64,000 nucleotides of DNA from Cheilinus undulatus (lineage: Eukaryota > Chordata > Actinopteri > Labriformes > Labridae): positions 33,297,855-33,361,854 of the forward strand of contig NC_054867.1 of the NCBI RefSeq assembly GCF_018320785.1. Reading direction: 5' to 3'. Under the pieces are notes generated by a model. The model had not been told where the DNA came from. It ran no database searches and saw only the letters and a program-made list of their open reading frames with translations. Below, piece after piece: positions 61,068 through 64,000 of the stretch. Made by a program: the position numbers and the translations under genes. Numbering within the stretch: position 1 is the first letter of the stretch; each line of letters opens with the position of its first letter.

Positions 61068-63830
61068 CAGGGTTTCCTCCAGGATTTTTTTGAAACTGTG
61101 GGGGGGTGCCTTGCCTATAATTTTTTAAAATTAATACTATTACAACTTAAAACTCTGTGTTTTTATAAATAAAAAAACCATTGGGGTCCCTTTATTAAAA
61201 AATTGAACATGAATATTCCAAAGCTGTCAAAATCATGTTAGAGTTTAAATGTCTATATTCCTAAAACTGAAAGAAAATGACATTTTTTTAGTTCTGTTAA
61301 ATTAAAAAACTTGAACATGCCTCAGAATAAACACAAAAAATATTTCCAAAGTGAAAATATTTTTTATGCTTTTACTTTGCCTCCCTCCTTACAAACATAC
61401 ATGAACACTTCATACTATAGTATGATCTTAATCACATAATGGCAACCAGGGGATATGATTTGAATGAGATTTTCTTAGTTGAATTCTGCTTTTATTACGT
61501 CCTCTTGCGATTATTTTATCCCAGAGGAGCCACAGTCAAGCCTGTTAAAGTTATTGATATTATTATAACTTGTAAACATTTAACACTCACTTACTCAACA
61601 AGCAAATGTTAGTTCGTTAAGGCTTGTTGTCAGACTGACCCGCACTCACGGACAGACACACAAACTATCTCTCCTCTCTGTCACACACACACACACAACT
61701 GCTCCTCTCGCCCTGTGAATGCAGCTCATGTTTTTCCTTCTCTTCTCCTGTTTTAGCAAACATTTAGAACACAAAGTGAGGCAAATATCATGGATTATAA
61801 AGTAGGGACAAAAAATTGATTCTTAGATGCATCGCGATTTGGAGGTGGATGATTCTAAATCGATTCATCATTGTCCAATAATCGATAATCTAAATTTTAT
61901 GCGCCGTTTAAAGGACGAAACTGTTATTTGCAGCACGTTTTCACACAGGCACTTTAAAGGGAGCACATAACAAAGAAGCACGGGTGACCAGGAGGTCAGA
62001 CCAGCTTCATGTGGTTTCAAATCTACTGTTTGGTAGCACCTCGGCTTCTTAAAACATCAACGATGTAATTGAATTGGACATGAGCTACACCGTATGTAAG
62101 CTCTGTCACACCAAATAAAAACACTTCAGGAACACAACAAAGATTAGAAGCCATATAGTTCGCTTCGACCCAGGGGAGGAGGGAAAACCGCCCCAGCTGC
62201 TGTTGCTAAAAGTGCCTCTGCTAACCAGAGAGTGGTCGAACATATCCTAACAAAGCTTCCAACCTCCTCGGAAAAGGCGAAGCAAATCATCAAGTCCATC
62301 CAACATTTATTGACTAGGATTTACGTCGTACTCAGTCGTGGAGAACCAGGGCTTTCGAGCACTGCTGCATATGTTGGAGTACGGCCATCCCAACGCTTTA
62401 CAACAAAACCAAAACAGGCCATGGCATCGCTGATGTAAGCGGGTAGGATAGCAGTAACACGTGATGCGTGGACAGCTTATGTCATACATGCCCCAAACAA
62501 GAGCAATGAATGAGAGCTGAGCTGTACAGCCGACGTCTGCAAGGGCTGAGGAGTAAGTAAACAAGTACTGCAGCACACTTGCATCTGAACGTTTAGATCA
62601 GCTCGTTCTTACACAAGAAATTTGCCCTTCAGTCACCCACAGCAAATGTGCTTAACGTTTGCTGTGTTTTTTTTTTTTTTAATTCCTGCAGCCATGAACT
62701 TCACAAACTGTTTTGGAAGAACATTATTTTTTTGTCCTTTTTTCAGAGAATTGTTGCAGGCCAAAGTCTTATTTATTTGTGACTAATGGCAGCCTTTTGT
62801 TAAGCTAGTGCTAGTTATTACAACATAGGTTTGAAAGCACTATTGTTAAATATTGTTACATAATTTTATATTGCATCGTTTTCCATAAATTGGCATTTTT
62901 TGTTTTGGTATAGTAAAGTATTTTTGTTTTGTCTGAATGTTTTATTGCTCTATGCACATAACAGCAAAACATAGACTTACAGCTGTTTGTCTGTAAAAGA
63001 GGACATTTTTTGTTTGTAATTCAGGTAAAGCTACAAGGAAAGGAGGCATCAACCTTTGTTGCAATTATAACTTTTCAGTTTACACAAGTCTTCCATTAGG
63101 TTAATAAAGGATAATGGAAGTAAATTTATCTTTTTTCTCTTAACTACAAATGTATTGTCTTTATACAAATGTATTGTTTAAAAAAAAAAAAGGTCAGTGG
63201 ACACAGTGAGAACAAGATATGTTGTTAAAAAAAAAACATGCATCAAAATACATCAATAATTGATTTAGAATCAAATCGTAGCTCTCTGAATCGTAATCGA
63301 ATTGTGAGGTGCCTAAAGATTCCCTCATGAAATTAGATGAATGCCTGACAGTCCATCTCTATTATTTTTATCCAGGCTCGTATTGTAACAAACGGAACTA
63401 AAGATCTGCCAAAGTTTTTACGACAACGAGCTATTTTATGATGGCTAGCATCTCATCCCCATCATGAGACACTGGTTGATGATGAATAAATCTACTCAAG
63501 TTTACCGCAAATCATGGATTATAATCAGGGAAGTTCTAAACTAAGTGAAAGTAAAGTTTATCAGCCGTGTGTGTGTGATGACAGAAAGCTGAGACTCCGG
63601 TGTTTGTTTTTCAAAATTAAGTTATTTGCAGAGAAGTGTCACATTTCATGATCACAGTTTCAAACTCTTACTATGGTATGTAAATATAGACTATATGTTT
63701 ATATGGCTCCATTCATATAATTTACAATTTTAACATCTGGAAAAAAAAAGATCATAATTCTGAAGGCATGGCGGCTTTTTTTTTTGGCGTGGCGGTGTGC
63801 CACGATCAATTACATGTAAAGGAAACCCTG
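61068..63830. mobile_element. Outer hAT-like element in rbm5 intron, 2.76 kb with nested insertion
   Basis: CAGGGTTTCCT at the left is matched by the inverted end AGGAAACCCTG (with a one-base offset) at 63820-63830. The inner flanks (GGGGGGTGCCTTGCC left, GGCGTGGCGGTGTGCCACG right) resemble the G-rich subterminal parts of fish hATs with CAGGGTTTCC ends. No convincing 8-bp target duplication. A second hAT-like copy occupies about 61803-63330. Confidence 0.6.
61803..63330 (+). pseudogene. ZBED-type hAT transposon remnant nested in rbm5 intron
   Basis: After a left end with GATGCATCGCGATTTGG comes YTVCKLCHTK, a stop, then KHFRNTTK, the BED zinc-finger signature (CxxC...NTT). Further on KLPTSSEKAKQIIKSI and, in another frame, a FRALLHMLEYG-like piece match the region preceding the hAT catalytic core. 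The catalytic and dimerisation domains are deleted. GATTCTAAATCGATT occurs inverted at the right (AATTGATTTAGAATC). Boundaries approximate. Confidence 0.7.
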
Positions 63831-64000
63831 GAGGCTGAGATAGAAGAGCTTAAAACTGGTATCCTCAAGAGATATCTGCCTTTTAGTTTCCTCTAGTAGA
63901 GAATGTCAGGTTTTGTTCAGCTTTGTTGAGTCGTTAGCTGTGAGCATAAACTATGTAAATGAAAAGGATGCATGAAGTATTCTTCAGGTGCACCCATAAC

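Overview
The window is nuclear DNA from a ray-finned (teleost) fish. Its genes are split by GT-AG introns, it is AT-rich, and its transposon load is typical of fish: several Tc1-like remnants, hAT-type non-autonomous elements with 8-bp target duplications, a tRNA-derived SINE and a V-SINE-like core. The four recognisable genes lie in the right-hand part. I saw no bacterial, viral or CRISPR content.

Genes, left to right. (1) tex264 (ER-phagy receptor, minus strand): first coding exon at 46887-47138 and second at 33601-33813, separated by a 13-kb intron. Its remaining exons were not found in the 33.6 kb to the left. (2) gpx1 (plus, 48000-49304): two exons, an in-frame UGA for selenocysteine at codon 40 and a SECIS-like hairpin in the 3' UTR. 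It is head-to-head with tex264, 861 bp apart. (3) brk1 (plus, 51275-52141): three exons giving a 75-residue WAVE-complex subunit. (4) rbm5 (plus, 54529-60800 and beyond the window): 14 coding exons covering the RS/acidic N-terminus, RRM1, the RanBP2-type zinc finger and RRM2. The later OCRE, C2H2 and G-patch exons would lie past 64000. The genes serve separate housekeeping roles (ER-phagy, peroxide removal, actin nucleation, alternative splicing).

The left 33 kb and the 34-46 kb stretch have no recognisable exons apart from tex264 exon 2. They are filled with repeats. Four elements have clear terminal repeats and 8-bp target duplications (6471-7331, 16079-17416, 36049-36456, 38657-39209). A pair of 551/568-bp elements has 9-bp duplications (911-1461, 28796-29363). 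A piggyBac-like TTAA element (16131-16487) is nested in a hAT. A roughly 1-kb foldback element lies at 42394-43377. Degenerate GGCAAAAA arrays occur in three places, and GATAC-type satellite patches lie at 28-31 kb.

The last 3 kb, inside an rbm5 intron, is a composite of two nested hAT-like elements. Exon boundaries come from splice consensus plus continuity of the recalled protein families. Family names for repeats rest on remembered consensus sequences and were not searched.
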